From CAZNLH01 sp964573995 (lineage in GTDB: Bacteria > Gemmatimonadota > CAZMKB01 > CAZNLH01), in assembly GCA_964573995.1 (NCBI GenBank), contig CAZNLH010000053.1, positions 1 through 9,584 on the forward strand: 9,584 nucleotides of DNA. Reading direction: 5' to 3'. Made by a program: the position numbers and the translations under genes. The notes beneath the pieces are model-generated. The model was not told the DNA's origin. It saw only the letters and a program-made list of their open reading frames with translations, and made no database searches. This document shows positions 1 to 6,670 of this stretch, piece after piece. How positions within the stretch are numbered: position 1 is the stretch's first letter; the number at the start of each line of letters is the position of its first letter.

Positions 1-795
1 GGCCGTCGTCCTTCCCATGCCGGCCGAGTAGGTCGGGCTCGATACACACAGGCTCGGCTCTGCGATCAGGCTGGCGGGGTCTACCTCCCAGTCGAAGGTC
101 TTCCGGCAGGCCGGGCACTCCACGTCCCGATGATAGCGGATCGACGGGGTCTTCGCCGCGATGACGTAATCCTTGAAGAGGGGGACCTCCTTCTTGCAGA
201 GCGGGTTCGTGCAGATCGCCGACTTGACCCAGAAGGTATAGATGGTATCGGCCTCCTCACGGCCCGCGCCGCAGCACGGGCACTCCGTCCGGTACTGGTC
301 CAGGAGGGTCTCCCGGACCGGCTTCCCGCTCCATCCCACCTTCCGCTCGGCCAGCCGCTCGAACGACGCCTCGAGCGCCTCGATTTCGACCGGCCCGACC
401 TCGGTCTTGACGATGAACCAGGCGACCGGGTTGAGGTCGATCCCGATCACCTTGCACCCCAGGCGCAGGGCCTCGACGACCGTGGTCCCGCCCCCCATGA
501 AGGGATCGAGGATGACCTTCCCCACCGTATCCGGGTCGTTCGTGTGGTCCTTGTAGAACTCCTCCATGATCACCTCGGCCCCGCTCTTCATGGGCTTGCC
601 GTTTTCGTCGAGCGGGAGCGGCTTCATGCAGCCCAAGAGGATCGCCCGGAAGACGCAGGAGGCCCGCCGGGCGAACCACTTGTGCATCTGGTAGATCGGC
701 TTGAAGGCGTTTCGCTCGGGAATCGCCAGCCGGTTGATCTCCACGATCGGAAACGAGTCTTCTATAGCGCAAATCGTCTTTTTCTCCGGATTCAA
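1..795 (-). CDS. DUF1156/COG1743-type Zn-binding DNA methyltransferase, N-terminal part (runs off left edge)
   Basis: Probable adenine-type DNA methyltransferase, the host-DNA-marking subunit of the BREX-like cluster. 265 codons are visible. An N-terminal segment ending FKPIYQMHKWFARR (residues ~29-42) resembles the DUF1156 start. The SAM-binding loop DPFMGGGTT is at 97-105, followed by VIGIDLNPVA (116-125), the acidic end of the next strand. Cysteine pairs at 172/174/175, 195/200 and 227/230 fit an inserted zinc ribbon, as in COG1743 'DNA methylase containing a Zn ribbon'. The catalytic (D/N)PP(Y/F) motif is not visible and should lie past base 1. Start: TTG at 795, with GGGAG five bases upstream and an in-frame TAA shortly before it; GTG at 744 is the next choice. 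It is separated from the upstream gene by 326 bp, so it probably has its own promoter. Family assignment is from recognised motifs, not a search. Confidence 0.85.
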   Translation of the reverse strand, partial: MNPEKKTICAIEDSFPIVEINRLAIPERNAFKPIYQMHKWFARRASCVFRAILLGCMKPLPLDENGKPMKSGAEVIMEEFYKDHTNDPDTVGKVILDPFMGGGTTVVEALRLGCKVIGIDLNPVAWFIVKTEVGPVEIEALEASFERLAERKVGWSGKPVRETLLDQYRTECPCCGAGREEADTIYTFWVKSAICTNPLCKKEVPLFKDYVIAAKTPSIRYHRDVECPACRKTFDWEVDPASLIAEPSLCVSSPTYSAGMGRTTA

Positions 796-818
796 TTTTT
801 CTCCCGGGATTTCAATTT

Positions 819-884
819 ATGGTGCATTTTGCTTTTTTATGGGGCAGTTTCAAAATGGACAATTTCCGAAATAAAACGCCCCAT
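819..884 (+). repeat. Composite repeat unit 1 (66 bp)
   Basis: Direct half-site ATGGTGCATTTT (819-830), then ATGGGGCAGTTT (839-850), then inverted AAAACGCCCCAT (873-884). The last two close a 46-bp module with arms TATGGGGC / GCCCCATA that pair perfectly from 838 to 885. A weaker extra half-site, ATGGACAATTT, lies inside at 855-865. This unit is nearest the methyltransferase start, about 25 bp upstream of it. Confidence 0.65.
834..862 (-). promoter_or_regulatory. Weak candidate proximal promoter of the methyltransferase
   Basis: On the minus strand, TTGTCC (862-857) and TAAAAA (839-834) lie 17 bp apart, about 40 bp before the TTG start. Each box matches consensus at only four of six positions. 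The half-site at 839-850 fills much of the spacer. Low confidence because the region is AT-rich. Confidence 0.2.
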
Positions 885-926
885 AAATTTCAAGATGACA
901 TTCTCCGTTTTTTCCGGGACAATCTT

Positions 927-992
927 TTGGGGCAGTTTAATTTTATATGGGGCGCTTTAAAATTCAAAATGCGTCCATCTAAACTGCTCCAT
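927..992 (+). repeat. Composite repeat unit 2 (66 bp)
   Basis: Direct half-site TTGGGGCAGTTT (927-938), then ATGGGGCGCTTT (947-958), then inverted AAACTGCTCCAT (981-992); the last two again close a 46-bp module. A weaker inverted half-site, AAATGCGTCCAT, is at 967-978. Unit 2 starts 108 bp after unit 1. Its second half-site falls inside the spacer of the best candidate methyltransferase promoter. Confidence 0.65.
940..967 (-). promoter_or_regulatory. Candidate distal sigma70-type promoter of the methyltransferase
   Basis: On the minus strand, TTGAAT (967-962) and TAAAAT (945-940) are 16 bp apart, predicting a leader of roughly 140 bases before the TTG start. The half-site at 947-958 lies wholly within the -35/-10 spacer, so a bound protein would block polymerase. 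Prediction from box matches only. Confidence 0.35.
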
Positions 993-1068
993 ATCTTGTC
1001 AGGGGAAACTTTTCATTCGATATCTTGTTCCTTCTCCCCTTCCAACCACAGCCTCTTCTCAATGAGAA

Positions 1069-1135
1069 ATGTTGCAGTTTCAACTGGAAATGAAGCAGTT
1101 TAAAAGGGCGGACTGATCATTTTAGACTGCTTCAA
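1069..1135 (+). repeat. Composite repeat unit 3 (67 bp), overlapping the end of the AlbA_2 gene
   Basis: Direct half-site ATGTTGCAGTTT (1069-1080), then ATGAAGCAGTTT (1090-1101, 21 bp on), then inverted AGACTGCTTCAA (1124-1135), closing the third 46-bp module. Arms TGAAGCAGTTT and AGACTGCTTCA pair with one mismatch. The inverted half-site overlaps the last codons and stop of the AlbA_2 gene, so the array and that gene have been kept together. Confidence 0.55.
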
Positions 1136-2816
1136 TTTCAGTTTTGACCCTTTTGACATATTTTGAGCCCCTGCCCTTGCCTATCAATTCCACAAATCCT
1201 TGATCGACCAACGTCCTGGCTATCCTGACAGCCTGGAACCTCGACACTCGGAGAATCTCCTGGATATCTCGGTTCGTAATATACCCCTGGCTCTCCAATA
1301 CCTTTTCCAGCGGCTTGTAGTCCTCTGGGAAACCCCTCTTTCTCATCGCCGGCAACACGATTCGATAGATCCTGCTCCGTTTTCCGAGGTGTTCCAGGCA
1401 CCCCTTCCGGATCATCCACCTGATTCCCCTCGAGGCAGAATAGATGTCTGTATCACAAATCCTCTGCCAATCCCGGTTTGTGAACGTTCCATCGTGGCTG
1501 CGCGCGAATAGGAGCATTCTCTTCTGGTCAGGGTTGAGGCCGAGTCTTTCAAACTGTCCCAGCCACTCCATATCACTCGGGGTAAACACAGGCTGGTTCT
1601 TCAGGGATACGGAAAAGATCGAATCCGCCACGATTCCAATTTGAGGCGGATACAATCCGTTCTTCTCCATCTCATCGAACATCCGCGGAATTCCTTCACC
1701 TGTCTCCCGCATGTAGCCGAGATCGGTCAATACCCGGACGATCAGCGGATTCCGACTCGCATGCACACGTTCTCTCTTCAGGATCTTCTCCAACGTCACC
1801 GGCTCAGGTGGCAGGCCGGGGCTTCGGATCTCGATCCGGTCATCGAACATCCATATCTCGATGGAAAGACCCTGTATGCTGTAATCCCTGTGCGCCACCG
1901 CGTTCACGATTGCCTCCTGCCAGGCGAACGTCGGGTATTCCATCCTTTCGGCGAAGAACAGATCGTGCAGATATTGTCGTTCCTTGACATGCGCGGATAT
2001 GGTGCGGTAGGCCTCATCGATCAGCAATACGAGGGGGCATTCAAGCCTTGCTCTCTTGATGATGTTCAGTTCCCTTCCCGTCTTCCTCTCCGTCCCCTCG
2101 TACTTGATGAAATCGATTCCGCACCGGGGGTGCCACTTCAATGGATCCTTCCCGAACAGAAGGAGGGCTGCCAGTTTGAACCTCGGGTTTCCATCGTCAT
2201 AGTCGATCAGGCGATAATCACGCAAGATCTCTTCCGGGCTGTCATCGAGTCCCACCCTCTTCCCAAAATCGGATATTCGTTCTTCCGATATATCATTCCA
2301 TGAGGCAGATAGTACGATCTGGCCTTCGAAGACCGCTCGACGCTTGCCTGCCTTCAACAGGTCTATCTGGTCCGCTGGAAATGGCATGTTGGAATCACCG
2401 ATCCTCATCAAATATCGACCATCCGTCAACCGATAGGTGCCCAGGACCCAATGGACACGAAGGACGAAGATCTGTTTTCCTGAGAAGTTGAACCGTTTGA
2501 TTTCCGTCGGCAAACTGGAAATCTCCGGGGAGGCCGGTCGAATTAAATTCCTGGGGGCTTCTTTGATGACCTTGAGTTTGTCCTCCGGGTAATCCACACC
2601 GGATACTCTACCGTCATCATCCACCCCGAGGAGGAGTGTCCCGCCATCGGCATTGGCGAAGGCGGAGAGGGTTTCCGCTATATCTTTCGCAACAGCGCGG
2701 GGCTTTCTGCGTTTCCATTTACCCGAAACGAACTCGTAACAGCTCTTCCGCTCCAGGAACTGACCCTCAGGTTGCTGTAGGAGTCTTTCGACATCGCTTT
2801 TCTTCATATCTCTCAT
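1122..2816 (-). CDS. AlbA_2 (Schlafen-fold) - GHKL ATPase - winged-helix protein
   Basis: 564 residues. The N-terminal AlbA_2/Schlafen-like domain shows FLERKSC (~20-26) and the hallmark AFANADGGTLLLGVDDDG (~52-69). A GHKL/HATPase_c_4-type domain follows: N-box EAIVNAVAHRDY (~300-311) and GEGIPRM (~371-378). The C-terminus (~430-564) looks like winged-helix DNA-binding segments, with NRDIQEILRVSRFQAVRIAR near 515-535. This matches the COG2865 layout, usually annotated 'predicted transcriptional regulator/ATP-binding protein'; some Schlafen-fold proteins are nucleases instead. Its ATG (2816) directly follows the PglZ TAG (2819-2817), so the two are probably co-transcribed and translationally coupled. 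GGAG lies seven bases upstream; an in-frame ATG at 2807 is an alternative start. Its place between PglZ and the half-site array suggests a regulator of the cluster, but a direct defence effector is possible. Confidence 0.88.
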   Translation of the reverse strand: MRDMKKSDVERLLQQPEGQFLERKSCYEFVSGKWKRRKPRAVAKDIAETLSAFANADGGTLLLGVDDDGRVSGVDYPEDKLKVIKEAPRNLIRPASPEISSLPTEIKRFNFSGKQIFVLRVHWVLGTYRLTDGRYLMRIGDSNMPFPADQIDLLKAGKRRAVFEGQIVLSASWNDISEERISDFGKRVGLDDSPEEILRDYRLIDYDDGNPRFKLAALLLFGKDPLKWHPRCGIDFIKYEGTERKTGRELNIIKRARLECPLVLLIDEAYRTISAHVKERQYLHDLFFAERMEYPTFAWQEAIVNAVAHRDYSIQGLSIEIWMFDDRIEIRSPGLPPEPVTLEKILKRERVHASRNPLIVRVLTDLGYMRETGEGIPRMFDEMEKNGLYPPQIGIVADSIFSVSLKNQPVFTPSDMEWLGQFERLGLNPDQKRMLLFARSHDGTFTNRDWQRICDTDIYSASRGIRWMIRKGCLEHLGKRSRIYRIVLPAMRKRGFPEDYKPLEKVLESQGYITNRDIQEILRVSRFQAVRIARTLVDQGFVELIGKGRGSKYVKRVKTEIEAV

Positions 2817-3599
2817 CTACGACTCCAGGACGATCCAGGGGACGAGAATCTCCATGATGGAGAGCCCGCCGTGCTTGTACAGCCTGCTCGCTGCCTTGCC
2901 GGGAGGGTGGGTTTGTACGCGCCCCCGAATCACGGCAACACCCCGGTCCGGATAAATGGCGAGGTCGGGATGGGAGGGCGGTCCGTCACCCTTTCCCTCG
3001 GCATCCTTCGCCCGCGCCGATAGCGATGGAGGGGTCAACCTCTTGAAACGCTCTCCGCCCAGATAACCGGACAAGGGCCGCAACTCGAGATTCGACCGAG
3101 CGAAACAGAGCCCGGCCCCGAAGTAGACGTACCCATGGTCGCTCGTCACCACGATCTTGCGTCCCCGAGGGACTTGTTGAACCGTATTTAACCACGCGGT
3201 CTTGAGGAGTTCATGCGTTTGCTCGAAGAACCGGGGAAAACGTGCCCCGCTGTCGCTATAGGTGTTATCCGGAAATGCCGACCAGAGGAAGAGCGCCCGC
3301 GCGTCTGGGTCGAGGGAATGACGTTGACTCGGCTGATTGTAGTAGTAGGCAGCGATTCCCGCTTCGCGCAGTTCCTTTCTTTTCGGAAGAAGAGAAGGCG
3401 CGATACTCTCGAACCTCATCCGCTTGTCGATGAAATCGATGGTTTCCGTGGGGATGACCGACCGCGATACACCGGTTTCAAGAACGGATATTCCGGCCTC
3501 TCCTGCCAGTTTCAGGACGAGCGGCACCTCGCGGAGAGAAAGCCCGTCGAAGATCGCGATGGCGATCGACGGCTCTTTTCCGATCATCCGCGCGATGTC
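2817..3599 (-). CDS. pglZ: PglZ-domain protein (alkaline phosphatase superfamily), N-terminus lost in assembly gap
   Basis: 260 residues are visible from the gap edge to the TAG stop. PglZ belongs to the alkaline phosphatase superfamily and is the signature protein of BREX/Pgl phage-defence systems, where its exact activity is not settled. The expected metal-site motifs appear in order: FDGLSLRE (D18), TSDHGY (D154, H155) and KHGGLSIMEILVPW (H243), each in its usual context. The visible part appears to hold the whole catalytic core; only sequence before the first metal-binding Asp is missing, so start and full length are unknown. The gene follows the P-loop ATPase on the same strand, and the AlbA_2 ATG follows its stop with no intervening base. 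Whether it is separate from the ATPase or fused to it cannot be told across the gap. Confidence 0.85.
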   Translation of the reverse strand, partial: DIARMIGKEPSIAIAIFDGLSLREVPLVLKLAGEAGISVLETGVSRSVIPTETIDFIDKRMRFESIAPSLLPKRKELREAGIAAYYYNQPSQRHSLDPDARALFLWSAFPDNTYSDSGARFPRFFEQTHELLKTAWLNTVQQVPRGRKIVVTSDHGYVYFGAGLCFARSNLELRPLSGYLGGERFKRLTPPSLSARAKDAEGKGDGPPSHPDLAIYPDRGVAVIRGRVQTHPPGKAASRLYKHGGLSIMEILVPWIVLES

Positions 3600-3600
3600 C

Positions 3601-3700
3601 NNNNNNNNNNNNNNNNNNNNNNNNNNNNNNNNNNNNNNNNNNNNNNNNNNNNNNNNNNNNNNNNNNNNNNNNNNNNNNNNNNNNNNNNNNNNNNNNNNNN
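3601..3700. other. Assembly gap (100 Ns)
   Basis: Exactly 100 undetermined bases, the conventional placeholder for a gap of unknown true size. It hides the 3' end of the ATPase gene and the 5' end of the PglZ gene. Reading frames drawn across it mean nothing. Confidence 0.98.
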
Positions 3701-5851
3701 CTCGAAGGGCTCGCTGACGGTGGCCTCGAAGAGTTCCGTTTCGTTCAATCCTGGATCTTCCCTGCAAAAGTTCCCCCGTGGATGCCGGATGCCGATTTCT
3801 CCCTTTCGGCACAATTCTCGAAGCGCCTGGCTGACCGACCTTGGAGTAGTGGGAACGGGAAATCCCAGTGCGACCCGGTATTCTTCTTGGATCTTCCGTA
3901 CCGGTTGGTTCATGATTTCAGCCCTTCGTGAAGCGAGGTGCTCTTCGAAGAGTTGAGAGGGGAAGAGTTGCTGGGAGAGGAACGTAAAGACCGCTTCACG
4001 GTTTTGACCCGGGACCGATTCTTCCTCGACTTCGTCCTCCTTTGCGTCCTTCCCGCATTTCTCCCACTTGATAAAGATCAGGCCGGCCCGCTTGATCACG
4101 TCGATGCAGTGGCTTCTATCCTCCCGCTCGATCCTCTCGTAATCGTTTCTCCGCTCAGCCTCCTGAGACGTCTCTGCCAGATTCCTCGCGGCGAGTTGTC
4201 TCTTGGCCCACTTGAGGAGATCCTTGTGGGTGTCGAGATTGAAAGTCGGATCCCTCGGCTCCAACAGGACGACCTGGTTTCGCATCGGGAGGCCATGGAA
4301 GAGGGCATGGCGTTCCTCCTGGCTCAGCCTACGGGGAGTTAGGACAAAGCGCAACCGATTCTTGTCGAGTTCGTTCAGTGCCTCCTTCGTTTCTTCCACC
4401 CCATCATAAATGACGGCACTCGGCTCCCTGAAGATTTCATCGCGCCAGAGCGAACGAAGGAAGCCCTTGGCCTTCGATCCATCCGAATCGATGATCAGGG
4501 ACCGAAACTCGACCTTTGCATCCGGATTTTCCTCGAGATCGAAGAGGTATTTGCCATCCTGGAAGTGGAAATGGGCGGCATATTTTTGAAAGGCAAGGAG
4601 GGTCTTTTCGAAGTCGTTGATATTGACCCTGGGATTCACGACATGACGGAGCAACTCCTCCCGGGAGGCCCCCCGATCGCGGCCCGATCCGGTGAGGGTA
4701 TATAGAATCACCGCGGAGGCGATCTCCGTAGCGAGCGGCTGGCCCTTCAGGTCATCGAGGTTTCCCCTCGCCTTTGAAATGAGATCCCTGCTCGCATCGA
4801 GGTCCGACAGCCGGACGGCGACTTCCCGGTCACGCAGGTCGGCATGGGCGGCGGTGATGAGATCGACCTCCGTATGGGTCAACCGGACGATATTCGCCAG
4901 AAATCCCAGGGCGCCCCGCACGCTTTGGAATCCTCCCTTTGCCGGGACCCTCTCCAGGATCAGTTCCATCATCTCGGGCAGGAATGGATATGTGAGGAGC
5001 ATCCGGGATCGGTATTCATCCGGCACGGACAACGAGTGGCGACGCCAGACGTTGAGATAACTATCGATCGTTGAAGAACAGGAGTTCACATCAAAGCCGA
5101 AGTAGTTTTCGAACAGGCGGTGCAAGACGACCTTCGCCTTATCTGGGGAATGTGCGAATTGAATGCGGCACGGATCGACTCGAAGAAGTGTACTTCCCGG
5201 CTCCTCCTTGTCGCTGTATATGCTGGCGAAAATGGTGACCTGGTCCTCACGATTCGACCACTCCGAGAGCATCTGAAGAAAGGCGATGTTCTGGTTACGG
5301 ATCGCCTCGTCGCCGATCACTCGAATCCCCTGCTCCAGTTCATCCAGGATCAGGATCAATTTCTTGTCCCCGATCACCGCCTTGATCTTCTCCAGATCAG
5401 GTTGAACGACGCCCTTCTTGGGCCGATCGCCCGTGAACCGTTCATAGATGAAATCCCAAATCGAGTAGAGGGGCAAGTCGGTGAACTTGTTGACAATGAC
5501 CGTCGCATCAGGAGGAATCTGACATTCGATCTTCTGTCTCTCGAGCCACTTCTGGCCGATCTCGTAATTCTCGAACAGATGATATATGAAGAGAAGCAGG
5601 TGGGATTTTCCGCTTCCCTTCAGTCCTTCGAAGAGGAACAACCCGGACGTATCTCTTTTTTTCGAGAAGCGATCCGATAATCTCTGGATCACCCGTCGAA
5701 TATCTGCCGTGGGCCAGGTCAGGTCGAAAAATCGTCGAGGGTTCCCCTCTAACTTTTTCTTCTTCGACAGATTGGCCAGGTCGATGATCCCCTCGATCCC
5801 TTCCTCGGAGAGGACCTCGGGTCTGGGCCTTAGGAGTTGAGAGTAGCTCAT
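3701..5851 (-). CDS. DUF499/BrxC/PglY-like AAA+ P-loop ATPase (C-terminus in gap)
   Basis: 717 codons are visible before the gap. RRFFDLTWPTADIRRVI precedes a Walker A, G76-x4-G81-K82-S83 (context EGLKGSGKSH), and Walker B LILILDE (D170, E171). NIAFLQMLSEW then follows, a pattern like DUF499 and BrxC/PglY ATPases. A basic winged-helix-like segment, TTPRSVSQALRELCRKG (from ~668), lies near the visible C-terminus and could bind DNA. BREX systems pair a large ATPase of this kind with PglZ, and here PglZ follows directly. The visible length is shorter than the ~1200 residues usual for BrxC, so this is a compact version or the gap hides more. Start: ATG at 5851, with CAGGGAGG eight bases upstream. 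This is the first gene of the cluster after ssrA. DUF499 versus BrxC/PglY proper cannot be settled by eye. Confidence 0.82.
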
Positions 5852-5859
5852 GGATTAGG

Positions 5860-5867
5860 CCTCCCTG
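5860..5867 (-). promoter_or_regulatory. Ribosome-binding site of the ATPase gene
   Basis: CAGGGAGG on the minus strand ends eight bases before the ATG at 5851, a good Shine-Dalgarno match that fixes the start. Confidence 0.7.
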
Positions 5868-6019
5868 GAAAATAATTCAATCTAATCTAAAAGAGGATCG
5901 CTGGATTCTTCAGAGGTTTATTCATTGTTTTATTAAGGTATTATTGGAAAATTGAGATAAGAGATTCTCCCCTATCATCAGCAGGGTTCCATTGACACAG
6001 TCAAGGATAGATATGCCCT

Positions 6020-6050
6020 CCTGGATTCCGGCTTTCGTTGGAATGACAGG
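6020..6050 (+). repeat. Dispersed intergenic palindrome of the 'WIPAFAGMT' type
   Basis: Arms ATTCCGGC (6025-6032) and GTTGGAAT (6037-6044) surround a TTTC loop, with an outer CCTG / CAGG pair (6020-6023, 6047-6050). Translated, it gives the spurious peptide WIPAFVGMTG, a form familiar from a short palindromic repeat found many times in intergenic DNA of various Proteobacteria/Desulfobacterota-like genomes. Only one copy is in this window, so its repetitive nature is inferred from recognition. Confidence 0.6.
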
Positions 6051-6147
6051 AATCTCTTTGCGTTATAAGATTCATCTACCACAGACTACGGCATTCTACA
6101 ATGAGTTTAGTAAATTGTCAAGAAAGGAGGATTCACAAGTCCTCTTT

Positions 6148-6182
6148 AAACAAAAACCCGGCTCCATTATCTGGAATCGGGT
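6148..6182 (-). terminator. Rho-independent terminator of ssrA
   Basis: On the minus strand, arm ACCCGATTCCA (6182-6172), loop GATAA and arm TGGAGCCGGGT (6166-6156) form an 11-bp stem with one A-C mismatch and one G-U pair, followed by TTTTGTTT. It begins 40 bases after the ssrA CCA end and should insulate the downstream defence cluster from ssrA transcription. Confidence 0.85.
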
Positions 6183-6222
6183 CATTTATCAGGACTGTAC
6201 ACCGGTTCAATTTTCTTTTCAG

Positions 6223-6583
6223 TGGTGGAGGCGGTGGGATTCGAACCCACGTCCGATGGTGCAGCGATAGAGACCACTACATGCTTAGTCCATCTTTTGT
6301 ATTTCCCCCGCAACCCTCCAATGGACAGGATGGAGACGGAGTCAGCCGGCATAAGGATCTCACCGCAGCATCGCCGACACCAGCCACGGCCAGCCTGTTT
6401 AGTCGGCGCCTTCTCCCGCCTTACAGGCAAAAGGTATGGGAGAAGACGTGACCGCCTTTAGTTAGGCAGCCAGTGCCAAGTTTGCATTGGCAGTTGATTT
6501 TTCCCAGTTGTTTTACGAGACCACTGGGACCTCGGCATGCGCTCTCTACCCCGTCCCACCACCGTCGAAGCCTGATCGCCCCC
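6223..6583 (-). ncRNA. ssrA: tmRNA (ssrA)
   Basis: Transfer-messenger RNA, which rescues stalled ribosomes and tags the nascent peptide for proteolysis together with SmpB. 361 nt. The 5' GGGGGCG pairs with 3' CGCCTCC to form the acceptor stem, including the G3-U pair recognised by alanyl-tRNA synthetase. CAGGCTTCGACGG follows the 5' stem, GCATGCCGAGG lies before pseudoknot 1 (CCAGT / ACTGG), and GACTAAGCATGTAG with GGGTTCGAATCCC is near the 3' end. CCA is encoded. The one-piece order shows it is not a permuted two-piece tmRNA. It is flanked by its own promoter and terminator. Its 3' end is a classic island integration site. Confidence 0.97.
6462..6491 (-). other. tmRNA tag reading frame (ANANLALAA, stop TAA)
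   Basis: Resume codon GCC (6491-6489) follows AAAAATCAACT just after pseudoknot 1. The frame reads A-N-A-N-L-A-L-A-A then TAA. The ALAA end is the usual ClpXP/ClpAP-type degron. The tag has nine residues, one fewer than the ten-residue E. coli tag, and lacks acidic residues. Confidence 0.85.
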
Positions 6584-6592
6584 ACACACAAT

Positions 6593-6621
6593 AGTATAAT
6601 ATAACAAGCGGGTTATGTCAA
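6593..6621 (-). promoter_or_regulatory. sigma70-type promoter of ssrA
   Basis: On the minus strand, a perfect TTGACA (6621-6616), a 17-bp spacer and TATACT (6598-6593). The mature tmRNA 5' end (6583) is 10 bases past the -10 box, leaving only a short leader for RNase P to remove. Confidence 0.88.
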
Positions 6622-6670
6622 TCGGGAGATGCTGACAATCGGGACGATAACGGAAGATATGTGTAAGCAA

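Larger units (their letters stand above)
819..1135. promoter_or_regulatory. Candidate operator array: 11 half-sites (consensus ATGGGGCAGTTT) in three units
   Basis: This is the stretch between the AlbA_2 gene and the methyltransferase. Half-sites read on + at 819-830, 839-850, 855-865 (weak), 927-938, 947-958, 1069-1080 and 1090-1101. They read on - at 873-884, 967-978 (weak), 981-992 and 1124-1135. The 7-mer GCAGTTT occurs exactly five times here (844, 932, 1074 and 1095 on +; 981-987 on -), far above chance for ~300 bp. Three composite units share one geometry: direct half-site, 20 or 21 bp to a second direct half-site, then an inverted half-site closing a module of exactly 46 bp. Sequence between half-sites is not conserved. 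I infer protein binding, probably regulation of the methyltransferase. A transposon-end relic (IS21-family ends carry multiple short repeats) is the main alternative. I saw no GCAGTTT copy upstream of the ATPase gene. Confidence 0.6.
5852..6147. other. Intergenic spacer between the defence cluster and ssrA
   Basis: AT-rich and without a credible gene. It contains the ATPase ribosome-binding site, a short palindrome TTGACACAGTCAA (5992-6004) and one dispersed palindromic repeat (6020-6050). A promoter for the ATPase gene should lie here, but I see no pair of boxes good enough to mark. No integrase gene is present. Confidence 0.7.

Noticed and set aside
257..772. Minus-strand 171-codon frame starting at ATG 772
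   Set aside because: Out of frame with the methyltransferase motifs; its composition is an Arg/Gly-rich shadow of a GC-rich gene.
991..1028. Direct repeat ATATCTTGT (991-999 and 1020-1028)
   Set aside because: Two 9-bp copies in AT-rich DNA, not linked to the half-site geometry.
819..1103. Plus-strand open frame of 94 codons in the methyltransferase upstream region
   Set aside because: No ribosome-binding site. Its repetitive WGSFK/WGALKF-like peptide is just the half-site array translated, and it opposes all neighbouring genes.
819..1135. CRISPR array
   Set aside because: The repeats are 12 bp, occur in both orientations and have unequal short spacers; no cas genes are present.
5992..6461. 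Plus-strand frames giving peptides such as WRRWDSNPRP and WIPAFVGMTG
   Set aside because: These are well-known spurious translations of the tmRNA T-arm and of the dispersed palindrome, not genes.
6466..6480. TTGGCACTGGCTGCC as a sigma54 -24/-12 promoter
   Set aside because: Only 8 bases separate GG and GC where 10 are needed, and it is the tag-coding part of tmRNA.
6616..6643. Two CCCGATTG direct repeats between the regulator and ssrA as an operator
   Set aside because: Only two 8-bp copies, one overlapping the edge of the -35 region; too little to claim.
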